NCBI RefSeq assembly: GCF_023898315.1
Contig: NC_064622.1
Span: 174,178,178 to 174,242,177 of the forward strand
Length of the DNA: 64,000 bases
From: Schistocerca nitens
Lineage: Eukaryota; Arthropoda; Insecta; Orthoptera; Acrididae
Direction: 5' to 3'
The notes under the pieces were generated by a model. It did no database searches and was not told the DNA's origin. It worked only from the letters and a program-made list of their open reading frames with translations. Positions 54,624 to 64,000 of this stretch are shown one piece after another. The position numbers were made by a program, and so were the translations under genes. Each line of letters opens with the position of its first letter. Position 1 is the first letter of the stretch.

Positions 54624-55776
54624 ACAAGGGAACCTCCCCATCGCACCCCCCTCAGATTTAATTATAAGTTGGCACAGTGGATAGGCCTTGAAAAACTGAA
54701 CACAGATCAATCGAGAAAACAGGAAGAACTTGTGTGGAACTATGAAAAAAATAAACAAAATATACAAACTGAGTAGTCCATGCAAAGATAGGCACCATCA
54801 AGGATAGTCAGTGTTCGGTAGCGCCGTGGTCCCGTGGTTAGCGTGAGCAGCTGCTGATCGAGAGGTCTTTGGTTCAAGTCTTCCTTCGAGCGTAAGATTT
54901 CATTTTTTATTTTCAGACAATTATCAAAGTTCAGGCACTAACACATAATATCGCTCTCCAAAATTCCAGGACATGTTCAGATTTGCTTGGACATGTGCAG
55001 GATTTGACGGTCTACACACGGAACAATTTGAAAACGTTAAAAACATATGTTTTGACAGAGCACAGGGAAAAGTGTGCGACTGTGAAACTGTTGGATTCAT
55101 TTGTTGCAGTTTATGTGACAAGCTCTTATGTTTTCATCACTTTTTTGGGAGTAATTCTCACATCCACAAGGAAACCTAAATCGGGCAATGTAGAAGAATC
55201 TTTTCACCCATTCGCCAAGTGTACAATTAGGTGGGTCGACAACATATTCCTGTCATATGACGCACATGCCCTCACCAGTGTCGTATAGAATATATCAGAC
55301 TAGTTTTCCTGTGGAGGAATCGGTCGACCTATGACCTTGCGATCAAATGTTTTCGGTTCCCATTGGAGAGGCACGTCCTTTCGTCTACTAATCGCACGGT
55401 TTTGCGGTGCGGTCGCAAAACACAGACAGTAAACTTGTTACAGTGAACAGAGACGTCAATGAACGAATGGACAGATCATAACTTTGCAAAAATAAAGAAA
55501 AACTTTTCACTTGCGGGGAGACTTGAACCAAGGACCTCTCCTTCCGCAGCTGCTCACGCTAACCACGGGACCACGGCGCTCCTGGGTTCAGAGCATCCTT
55601 GATGTTGCCTATCTTCGCATGGACTACTCAGTTTGTATATTTTGCTTATTTTTTTCATAGTTCCACACAACTTCTTCCTGTTTTCTCGATTGATCTGTGT
55701 TCAGTTTTTCAAGGCCTATCCACTGCACCAACTTAAAACTAAATCTGAGGGGGGTACGATGGGGAGGTTCCCTTGT
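54624..55776. mobile_element. Inverted-repeat element with tRNA-like boxes in both arms
   Basis: About 265-bp arms (54624-54890 and 55512-55776) are inverted copies starting acaagggaacctccccatcg. Each arm holds a box-A-like tggtcccgtgg (54827-54837; complement 55563-55573) and a box-B-like ggttcaagtct (54871-54881; complement 55519-55529), facing inward. The roughly 620-bp centre has no convincing protein; a 101-codon frame at 54983-55288 has no motif. No clear target duplication. Confidence 0.85.
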
Positions 55777-56220
55777 GAGCAGAATGCGACTGTGTACCAG
55801 AGAGACATAGGTTCCCCGCGTGTTAGCAACTCCCTTTAGGTTGGCAAATAGCCGCTGTGCGGACTCTCTAAGCCATTCCACCCAACGTCTGTGGGCCTCG
55901 GACGAGGAGAGACGATTAGGCATATACTCTGGTGAGTACTTTCGATCTGCGTGATTGCTCATATAGTTAGCGAATGTTTAGGCATTCATGTTCACTCTGA
56001 ACTTTCCAGCAGCTTCACTGCTAATAAAACCCACTATGGTGTTTCTCAAAGTCATCTCAGTTAGGAGCGATAGGCAGGTTTTACAAAATTACTGTTTTTA
56101 TTCTGTACTACTTATGGTACGCCAGCATTCCGTAGAATCACATTATTAAGTAAAGTGAGTAATGAATGATTATTTTTATGTTTACTACTAAGTAAATGCT
56201 GTTGTTATATAAAACTCTTA
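55777..56220. other. No gene recognised
   Basis: Nothing recognised. Confidence 0.4.
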
Positions 56221-56412
56221 AAAAATGGCTCTGAGCTCTATGGGACTTAACATCTGAGGTCATCAGCCCACTAGAACTTAGAACTACTTAAACCTAACTA
56301 ACCTAAGGGCATCACACACATCCATGCCCGAGGCAGGATTCGAACCTGCGACCATAGCAGTCGCGCGGTTCCAGACTGAAGCGTCTAGAACCGCTCGGCC
56401 ACACCGGCCGGC
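56221..56412 (-). repeat. SINE-1 copy
   Basis: Full-length minus-strand SINE-1. Exact 11-bp duplication taaaactctta at 56210-56220 and 56413-56423. Confidence 0.95.
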
Positions 56413-56423
56413 TAAAACTCTTA

Positions 56424-56719
56424 ACTCGGTTTCTTACAGCAGCACTATATTTCCCTTATTATTTCAAAATTCTTTCAAAATTCATTCAAAATTTAATCTA
56501 TTTTTTAGTAAAGTGCTCAGTGCAATTAATTATGTTTATATGACCCACAGATAGTTGTATTTTCACTTTTTATTAACATTCTGTAAGGTGATATTGCAGC
56601 TCAATTAAATGATTTACTCTCCTTTCAACTTAAAGCGAACCACTAAGCAGAAATTTTGTGTACCGATGTTTGCCCATGCAAACGGTCGTAGGCGTTTTTC
56701 ACAAAATAGCACACATGTG
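56424..56719. other. No gene recognised
   Basis: AT-rich. Nothing recognised. Confidence 0.35.
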
Positions 56720-57415
56720 CCATTTTCAAATTGAGGATGCATGTCGCAATGCGTAAACAGGCCGGTTGTCGCAAGTACCAAGTTGGTGTTTAGGCCCCTG
56801 GCAACTTCTGAGGATTCTTACTACTCCTATAGAAGAGGTGTTACTTTCACAGTGGCGCCCAAAAAATATTGGCTGCACTACAGTAGGTCTCCCCTTCTTC
56901 ATCATAACGTCCAGTGTAAGTTGCAGGGGCAATATGTTCTCGCAAGTTCCCAGACTTCTCTGGAACCCAAAGCGATCTTCACCGATATCGGTTTCTACCA
57001 TTTGTTGCATCCCTCTGTAAATAATTCCTATCACTTTTATATCTGATACATCCAAAGTTTTCCACTGTGTCTTTTCTTTTTGACTATTTCATCTTCTGCT
57101 GTCTTCGCTACTTCATCTCTCAAAGCTATCTCTTCGCTTGTTGTTTTCCTTACCCCTGTTTCACTCAATTGTTACCTACAGTTCCCTGGAAACTCTCAAA
57201 AATGTGTGGTGATTTCATCGTAACCTATTCCTCAATTTACCACACTGCTGCAGTTTCATCAGTTTTAATCTACCGCTGCTTATACAGCTGCGTAGCAACA
57301 GCATGTCGAGTCTACAAACGCTTCCAGAAGTAAATTCATACCTCCCACTATATGATCGACTCCACTAATCTCTATCATTGTTACATGTAGTTTGAAGGTT
57401 GGAAGTAGATTCACA
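56720..57415 (-). pseudogene. RTE-type LINE relic with internal deletion
   Basis: The minus-strand frame 57055-56726 reads IKVIGIIYRGMQQMVETDIG, then EDRFGFQRSLGTCENIL, matching the middle of an RTE reverse transcriptase (GFR...GT.EAI block). The neighbouring 57057-57415 matches the linker between endonuclease and reverse transcriptase in order, so the part in between has been deleted. Confidence 0.68.
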
Positions 57416-57449
57416 TCAGTCCGAAGTGTCGCTGATCGAAAATTGGTTT

Positions 57450-57610
57450 CCTGAAAGTCCCTGACAGATTAAAACTGTGTGCCGGACCAAGACTCGAACT
57501 CGGGACCTTTGCCTTTCGAGGGCGAGTGCTCTACCAACTGAGCACTGTGTCATGTCAGCGCACACTCCGCTGCAGAGTGAAAGTTTCATTCTGGAATTAG
57601 TTTCCTGTTT
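57450..57610 (-). repeat. SINE-6 copy
   Basis: Complement tRNA-like block gactcgaactcgggaccttt, then ctctaccaactgagca, then gcgcacactccgctgcagag. The linker between the tRNA part and the tail is shorter than in the copy at 63729. Confidence 0.87.
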
Positions 57611-57860
57611 GAAATACACCGATGTAAATGAATTCTTAGAGATTACAACGCAGTACAGAAGTGAAATTTAGATTTGTGGGTAGTCGGGGTTATAGTATTG
57701 AGAGCTAGCCCGATAGAAGTCAAAGTCGAATCAGTAGTCAAGGTAATGTAGGTATGCAGCCAGAAGAAGGTCTAACTCTAGGGAATGTCAGTCAGCAACT
57801 GAGAAACACGCTTGTCATTGTAGACAAGTGTTAGATGACAACAGTACAGATAGAAAAAGC

Positions 57861-58165
57861 CCGCCCGGCTAGCCGCACGGTCTAACGCTCTGCTTCACGA
57901 GCGGAAAGGCGTGACGGTCCCCGGCACGAATCCGCCCGGCAGATTAGTGTCGAGGTCCGGTGTGCCGGCCAGCCTGTGGATGGTTTTTAAGGCGGTTCTC
58001 CATCTGCCTCGGCGAACGCGGGCTGGTTCCCCTTATTCCGCCTCAGTTACACTGTGTCGGCGATTGCTGCGCAAATACTGTCACCAAGTACGCGGACACC
58101 ATAATTACTCTACCCACAAATATTCAGGTTACACTCGTCTGGTATGAGACGTTCAATACTGAAAC
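57861..58165 (+). repeat. SINE-5 copy, 3'-truncated
   Basis: Same family as 48060-48537: gcccgcccggctagccgcac, ggcacgaatccgcccggc, ggttccccttattccgcctc, cactcgtctggtatgagacg. It stops before the poly-G part. Confidence 0.85.
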
Positions 58166-58981
58166 AAAACAGTAACACCTCCCGCAAATGACGAGAATTT
58201 GGCTCGTAAACTGACATTTTCAATCAAGAAAAACTTTATGTTGTTATCTTGACCGAGGTCCAAGCTAACTGCCTGACATCTGCGATCCGTTTCTTTCGAC
58301 CGCTACTTACGGTTGTCGCCACCTATCGGCAAAAGCGGGGGCAAAGTTTTACACCTTGTAAATGATTTCTATTTCTTTCCTAGCAGGCAGGCGTTTTCAC
58401 GGCCCAATGCCCCACATCCGTCTAGACGATACACCCCCTGCCATAGGTGTTTTTGTTTTCTGTGTTGTTAAGCTAAGCAACTTTCTTGTTGTATGGTCTA
58501 TTACTTCAATGGTTTATCACCGCATTCGTGACTTTTTTTCTCCTGATTTGTGGAAATCAGTACACATAAGATGTTGAACAGTAGCCGTCCGCACCACTTT
58601 AATGGTGTGACGACGACTCGGGAAGAAGGGTGGCAACCGTTTTGTGTGGGCAGGTTCCCGCGACCTCGCAATTAACGTTGCGCGTAGCTTAGTCCCACCC
58701 ACCCGCTCGCTAAGCGCACCGTCCGCCTTGACAGCCAGCGTCGCCCTGTTTTCTTTTCCTCTTTGTCTGCATTATCTGCGGAGCGTCGTGACACGGCGGA
58801 CATATTTGCATAATTCCCGCGTCACTTGCCGCTCACGTCAGTCTCTGTCGGACCCCTCCCGGAAACCACCGCAGCGCTTGGCGCTAAAAAGAAACAACGT
58901 ACATCAGTCCGCCAATGCTGTGCTCGCTATTTTCCTTACAGTTTTACGACGGATTCGATTCTGACCATCGTCTCCTCTGTT
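58166..58981. other. No gene recognised; GC-rich patch
   Basis: 58560-58880 is rich in CG and has no coding sense. It contains the octamer-like tatttgcata at 58801. Nothing proves a promoter. Confidence 0.35.
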
Positions 58982-58993
58982 TCTGTGCTTTCA

Positions 58994-59167
58994 AAAATGG
59001 TTCAAATGGCTCTGAGCGCTATGGGACATAACATCTATGGTCATCAGTCCCCTAGAACTTAGAACTACTTAAACCTAACTAACCTAAGGACATCACACAA
59101 CACCCAGTCATCACGAGGTAGAGAAAATCCCTGACCCCGCCGGGAATCGAACCCGGGAACCCGGGCG
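58994..59167 (-). repeat. SINE-1b copy, 5'-truncated
   Basis: Minus-strand tail and body with complement B box gggaatcgaacccggg at 59141. The head stops soon after. Exact 12-bp duplication tctgtgctttca at 58982-58993 and 59168-59179. Confidence 0.94.
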
Positions 59168-59389
59168 TCTGTGCTTTCACTTTTATAGGGGAACAACAGT
59201 GTGAAGTCGAAAAAAACTCGATTTCTTTTTACGTAACTCGAATGTATATGTACTGAAGAATTATTCCACAAAATATTATGCGCGAACTCCAAAAAGTAAG
59301 GATTCTGTGAGCGTTTGAAGCCGAGCGAACACGGCACGCCTCGGCATTAAAAAATCGGTTCCGTCCTCACGCTCCATATTTATACCGAT

Positions 59390-59725
59390 TTGGGTAAACC
59401 TGACTTGCTGGAGCATTATTTGATCGATTTTACTCAAAATGCAAACGAAAGTTTCAATAGTCTCAATTGGAGATACGCTCAAAAAATATCTAGTCGAAGC
59501 GAAATTGTCAACATTGCTTCAAATTTGGCATACGAGTATATGTATTCAGTGTATGCCATACTGCATGCATGAAATTCGCCGATTCTGTGAAAATAGAGAA
59601 GCCAGTGGCGATGCGCTCAGCGAAGAAAAGGGCTTTGAGGAACAAAAATGAGGAGTTATCAGATCAAGGTAGCAGAAAGCGGCCATCCACTAGCAAGGGC
59701 GACAGTTATTATTGACCAGGCATCG
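59390..59725 (+). pseudogene. Possible transposase C-terminal relic (Mutator-like?)
   Basis: A 60-codon frame reads DFTQNANESFNSLNWRYAQK. The pattern NANESFNS..W resembles a motif in a family of insect transposon proteins that I tentatively link to Mutator-like elements. The frame then breaks, and KRPSTSKGDSYY-like sequence follows near 59680. There are no catalytic residues to check. Low certainty. Confidence 0.35.
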
Positions 59726-60250
59726 ATGATATCCCATAAGTTTCAAGCTTTTTCCCTTTTTCTTACATGATAAATACTTGTCAAACTTTAATCGCGTTTT
59801 TGTCAATACCATGTTTTTCGGCATCGTTGTCGTTGCCCATGCTGCAATTTTCATCCGATGTTAATGATTTTCGGGCTCTCTTGGAGCAAACTCTTCAGTT
59901 CATCGTAGCCGATTTTTTGTGTTGATATTTAGTATTTTTTTCGGCCAAAAAGGAGAGCCTTTTTTGTCAGATGTCTATAATTTCGCTATTTTTTCAAATT
60001 TCTACGATGAACTAAAATTACATCAGGGTGATGTGTTAATTTCATGTTTCATAAAACCACAACAGAAGTTACAGCGACAACCATCATTCTACCTCCTTTC
60101 AGAGCTGCCTCGGTCAAATACTAATTGCACCGTGAAGATGTCAATATTTTTCAATAAAAAACACCAATGAAAATTTCAATGAGTTCTTTATTCATTGCAG
60201 CGAACTACGTTTGTCTACTACATTCCAGTACGGAGAAAAAAAATCCTTAA
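59726..60250. other. No gene recognised
   Basis: AT-rich. A short inverted repeat gttcatcgtag / ctacgatgaac lies at 59898-59908 and 60001-60011. Confidence 0.35.
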
Positions 60251-60461
60251 TGGTTCAAATGGCTGTGAGCACTATGGGACTTAACATCTATGGTCATCAG
60301 TCCCATAAAACTTAGAACTACTTAAACCTAACTAACCTAAGGACATCACACAACACCTAGTCATCACGAGGCAGAGAAAATCCCTGACCACGATGGGAAT
60401 CGAACCCGGGAACCCGGGCGTGGGAAGCGAGAACGCTACCGCACGATCACGAGCTGAGGAC
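60251..60461 (-). repeat. SINE-1b copy, full length
   Basis: Minus-strand copy with complement head gaacgctaccgcacgatcac and B box gggaatcgaacccggg. Imperfect duplication aaatccttaa (60241-60250) and aaatctttaa (60462-60471). Confidence 0.93.
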
Positions 60462-60717
60462 AAATCTTTAATTTGAGCAATTTTTTCGTCCACCACCCTG
60501 TCATTCCCCCTTAATTTCATACATACGGTCGAATGTGACATGTTGTATAGTCACTAAGCTTCGAAGACGACCGAAGCCAATCATGTTTTCTCACATATTG
60601 TAGCATCCTTGACTGAATTAAATAACTACGAGGGTCGTTCAATAAGTAATGCCCCACATAAAAAAAAAAAAACATTAATATACATAGACAAACGTCCTTG
60701 TCGGTGGTTCACATTTA

Positions 60718-62097
60718 CGAGGGGGAGTTGGAAATAAGGTTCCCCTGTCGACTGCGGGCAGAGTTGTGTGATATGGGCGAAAAACGACACGGCAGGTGAG
60801 CGCGCACGTGCAAGACACCTATACACCATTGGGTAGAGGTCGACCGCGATCAAGCAGATGGCGCTGTCGCAGTGCCTGCGCAAAGAGGAGGCCAGCCGCT
60901 CAGTCTTTTCCGAGAGCTATGGAGAGAAGGCGCGTTACGAAGTCATGGTCAAAGGCCGAAGAGAGAGCCGTTATATGCTTATTAATGCGCACGTGGAGTA
61001 TCAGGCACAGAAATTTTTAACCGCCTTGTTGAAGAGTATGAGTCAGGAGTGATGTCGAGGCAAATGGTGCGGAGATGGTGCCAGCAATTCAGTGACGGAC
61101 GTCAGCAAGTGCAGGACGTACCGAGACCTGGACGGACGCGCGCGGCCACTACAACACATGCAAATGCCAGGAAGATTGGTGACTTGATTAAAGCGAACCG
61201 GCGTATCACTATCGATGGAGTAGCGGCAGGACTTGGAATCTGACATGAGTGAGCTCACAAGATCATCCACGACATCATTCGATACAGGAATGTGTCGGCA
61301 CGATGGGTGCCACGCCAACTGACCCCGACACACGTGGAACAACGCACGGCGTTCAGCGTGGAACAGCTCGTGCATTACCATGAGTCTGGCAACGACCTTC
61401 TGTTTCGGATTGTGACAGGGGATGAAACATGGGTCCACCATTACACGCCTGAATCGAAGGCTGCATCCATGGAGTGAAAACATCCGTCATCATCTGCCCG
61501 AAGGAAGTCCAAAAGCACTCCGTCTGCAGATAAATTGGTACTCACCGTTTTCTGGGACGCCAAAGCAGTTTTGCTGCTGGACTTTCTGCAGGATGCAACA
61601 ATCAGTGCTGCGCGGTACTGTGCCACTCTGTCAAAACTGAAAGAGGTGATCCGGAAAAAGCAGCCTGGCCTTCTCAGATCTGGCGTTCTGCTGTTAGATG
61701 ACAATGCGAGACCACACACAGCGACGGTAACGCAAAACCATATTGCAACTCTTGGTTGGGAGCGCCTACACAATCCGCCTTACAGTCCGGATCTCGCACC
61801 GAGTGACTTCCATCTGTTTCCTGCTTTGAAGAAGACTCTCGGCGGAAGACGCTTTGGCAGCAATGCTGACGTGAAACAAGCCGTTCAACGCTTCTTCCGT
61901 ATGCAACGCCCTGATTTTTTTTCCCGGAAGGCTTTTTGGAAGCTTATAAAGTGGTATGACAAATGTTTCAATGTACTTGGAAATTATGAAGAAAAATAAA
62001 GATACGTCTTATCTTTAATTTCACATTCTCTTTTTTTTTTCCTTTCACTCACAACTGCGACCACATTCGCAAGGGGAAACTTATTTTCAACTCCCCA
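60718..62097 (+). mobile_element. mariner-5, nested in mariner-4
   Basis: Left end cgagggggagttggaaataa (TA at 60716-60717). The right end, complement of ggggagttgaaaataagttt, finishes near 62097 (TA at 62098-62099), with the last bases eroded. The length of about 1.38 kb is normal for mariner. Mariner-4 sequence continues on both sides. Confidence 0.85.
60858..61999 (+). pseudogene. mariner-5 transposase, lightly damaged
   Basis: Frames overlap in order: MSRQMVRRWCQQFSDGRQQV (helix-turn-helix, 61049), DVPRPGRTRAATTTHANARK, a TGA at 61241-61243, then MSARWVPRQLTPTHVEQRT (61292) and VTGDETWVHHYTPESKAASM (first Asp). A TGA replaces Trp at 61475-61477. Next come LVLTVFWDAKAVLLLDFL, LLLDDNARPHTATVTQNH (second Asp) and PPYSPDLAPSDFHLFPAL (third Asp), ending NVLGNYEEK at 61999. 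All three Asp survive. I see two stops plus frame changes near 61030 and 61490. It is inactive but young. Confidence 0.9.
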
Positions 62098-62169
62098 TAT
62101 TTTTTCTGAGCGCCGGTGAAGTTTAGAACCGTTCTGGAAGATGGCAGACTCCTAGTACAGCGTCGAAAT

Positions 62170-63250
62170 GGCTTCTACACACGACTCACGTTAGAAGCAG
62201 CATGCTGTTATTGATTTCCAGCTTGCTGTTATTGAATTCTTGTGTACAGAAAAAGAAACCGTGGTGAACATCCATAAAAGTTTGTGTGCAGTGTATGTCG
62301 ATGCTGCAGTTGATAGGAGTACACTTGGGCGATGGGTAAAGAAGGTTACAGCCTCAGGAAATGCAGAAACAGAGCTCCCTGATCAGCCACGCTCGGGACG
62401 TCCTGTCACAGCCACTGTTCGAGACATGCTGAACTGTGCGGATGCCATTACTCGTGCCGACCGGTGCATCATAACTCGACAATTAACTCTACGGTTGTCG
62501 GTAAGCATTGGAAGCGTGTCTGCAATGATGTAGACTCTCGGATATTCAAAGAGATGTTCACGATCGGTTCCACGAATGCTCACAGCGCACCACAAGATTC
62601 AAAGAACGGCCATTTCATGTGAATTGTTGGAGCGTTTTGATACCGACGAAGAGTCCTTTCTGTCACGGATCGTTACGGGGGCGAAAGCTGGGTTCACCAC
62701 TTTGCGCCGGAAACAAAAAGGCAAGCCATGGAGTGGCATCATCCTCATTCACCGCTAGAGAAGAAACTCGAAGACAACCCCGTCTGCCGGAAAAGTCATG
62801 GTAGCAGTCTTCAGGGATTGTGATGGAGTCATTCTCGTGCATGTGATGCCAAGAGGATCAACCATCAATTCAGAGGCATATTTGAAGTCTCCGAATAACC
62901 TCAAGAACCGTTTCCGACTTGTTCGAAAGGACAAGAATCCAGCAAAAATATTACTCCAACACGATAACGCACTCCCACACACAAGTCCGAGAACCCGGGA
63001 ACACATCGCCGAATTAGGTTGAACATCATTGCCTCATCCACCCTAAAATCCAGACCTGCCCCCCTCGGACTTCTACGTCTGTGGGCCGTTCTCTACGGAG
63101 AACACACTTTGAAGATGCAGTGAAAAGATGGCTTCGCCTACAGGACAAGGGAATACATGCTCTTCCACAACGTTGGCGTACGGCCATAGAACGTGATGGA
63201 GAAAAATGGGAGACGGAAAGAACACGTTGATGTACATTGTGACCAAATTC
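62170..63250 (+). pseudogene. mariner-4 transposase, degraded
   Basis: The frame at 62240 reads CTEKETVVNIHKSL and DQPRSGRPVTATV (N-terminal region). Later frames give IVTGAKAGFTTLRRKQK (first Asp motif lost, GDETW is now GAKAG), MVAVFRDCDGVILVHVMPRG, ILLQHDNALPHTSP (second Asp) and NPDLPPSDFYV (third Asp). Many stops and shifts. It is clearly older than mariner-5 inside it. Confidence 0.85.
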
Positions 63251-63410
63251 TGAGTCTTAACAATAAATATGTTCTGAGAAAAGAAATATGGGTCATTACA
63301 TATTGGACGACCCTCGCAGTTAATCTGAGTGATTTTGAAGTAGATACTCTCGATGTACTGGAGAAAGTCTTCCTGTGAAGATTGTATTTGAGTTAGGTTC
63401 CTATCTACAG

Positions 63411-64000
63411 CTACATCTACATACATAATCCGCAAGCGATGGTACCGTGGGGCGAGGAGTTTATCCTGTACCATTACTAGTCGTTCCCTTTCCTGTTCCA
63501 CTCGCAAATACAGCGACGGTAGAACGACTGAGTATTTTTCTCCGTTCGAGCCCTAATTTTTCTTATCTTCGTGGTCATTATGCGAGATTTACGTTGTGGC
63601 AGTAGAATCTTTCTACAGCCAGCATTAAATGCCGGTTCTCTAAATTTTCTCAACATGGCTCCTTGAAAAAAAAAAAGTCGTCTTCCCTCCAGGGATTCCC
63701 ATTTACGTTCCCGAAGCGTATCTGTAATGAAACTTCCTGGCAGACGAAAACTGTGTGCCGGACCGAGACTCGAACTCGGGACCTTTACCTTTCGCGAGCA
63801 AGTGCTCTACCAACTGAGCTACCTAAGCACGACTCACGCCCTGGGCCGTTTTCATCTGCCAGGAATTTTCATATCAGCGCACACTCCGCTGTAGAGTGAA
63901 AATTTCGTTCATATTTGTAATACTTGCGCGTTGATCGTACCTGCCTGTAAAAAATCTAGCAGTCCACCTCTGAATTGCTTCGATGTCTTCCTTTAATCTG
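63411..64000 (-). pseudogene. Partial CR1/jockey-type LINE, C-terminus and tail
   Basis: Runs in from the right edge. The minus-strand reading IEAIQRWTARFFTGRY corresponds to MIQRKAARFVMGTF in the intact ORF2 (residues 850-862). After the SINE-6, LRERKWESLEGRR corresponds to LQWRTLQERR. The end YRRCICEWNRKGND corresponds to FPRTIREWNREGG. The 3' end is a gatgta-type tail at 63411-63426. A T-run at 63667 may shift the frame. Confidence 0.82.
63729..63911 (-). repeat. SINE-6 copy inside the LINE
   Basis: tRNA-like part intact on the minus strand (complement gagactcgaactcgggacct, ctctaccaactgagctacct). Imperfect duplication tatctgtaat (63719-63728) and tatttgtaat (63912-63921). Removing it restores the LINE reading. 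Confidence 0.9.

Larger units (their letters stand above)
60629..63316 (+). mobile_element. mariner-4, outer element, split by mariner-5
   Basis: Ends cgagggtcgttcaataagta (left, TA at 60627-60628) and the complement of cgagggtcgtccaatatgta (right, flank now CA). Mariner-5 sits at 60718-62097 between its left end and its gene. Confidence 0.85.

Noticed and set aside
58790..58815. Octamer-like tatttgcata as a snRNA or POU-factor promoter
   Set aside because: A single short match with no second element and no RNA gene nearby.

Overview
The window looks like intergenic DNA from a large, repeat-rich insect genome. The likely source is an orthopteran (grasshopper or locust, Schistocerca-like). 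This is inferred from repeat families I recognise: a tRNA-derived SINE ending in ccatagtgctcagagccat, present in more than a dozen copies, plus Tc1, mariner, piggyBac and CR1/RTE-type elements. No database was searched. I found no host protein-coding gene, no rRNA, no free-standing tRNA gene and no CRISPR. Almost every protein-like signal belongs to a transposable element.

Layout. 1-4.84 kb: a Tc1-like element split by a mariner, with a 5'-truncated LINE next to it. 6.0-9.8 kb: a mariner relic split by a piggyBac-like element. 9.8-11.1 kb: first copy of an almost undamaged Tc1-like element (Tc1-A). 12.6-16.3 kb: SINEs, a TTAA-flanked palindromic element, a small mariner relic and a satellite-like dimer. 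16.7-24 kb: a Tc1-B relic, a second piggyBac-like element, and Tc1-C and Tc1-D relics. 24.0-27.8 kb: a 3.75-kb foldback structure with nested insertions. 28-36.3 kb: mostly empty sequence with SINEs, Tc1-B and Tc1-C. 36.6-38.0 kb: second Tc1-A copy, with an intact 340-aa transposase. 38-42.6 kb: SINEs, a heat-shock-like promoter on the minus strand and a small foldback retro-insertion. 43.2-46.6 kb: a CR1/jockey-type LINE with an intact 953-aa endonuclease/reverse transcriptase. 46.6-58.2 kb: LINE and RTE fragments, a Tc1-E relic, SINEs and an inverted-repeat element with tRNA-like sequence in its arms. 59-64 kb: a mariner inserted in another mariner, and a partial LINE at the right edge.

How the parts relate. 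Target-site duplications let many insertions be ordered in time. The Tc1-A pair (about 1% apart by eye) and the intact LINE ORF2 look youngest. The piggyBac, Tc1-B, C, D, E and mariner copies are broken by stops and frameshifts. Several SINE families share a related tail joined to different tRNA heads, so they look mosaic. The least ordinary signals are the heat-shock-element/TATA/initiator module at 41.02-41.10 kb, the nested foldback at 24.0-27.8 kb and the tRNA-like boxes inside the arms of the 54.6-55.8 kb element.
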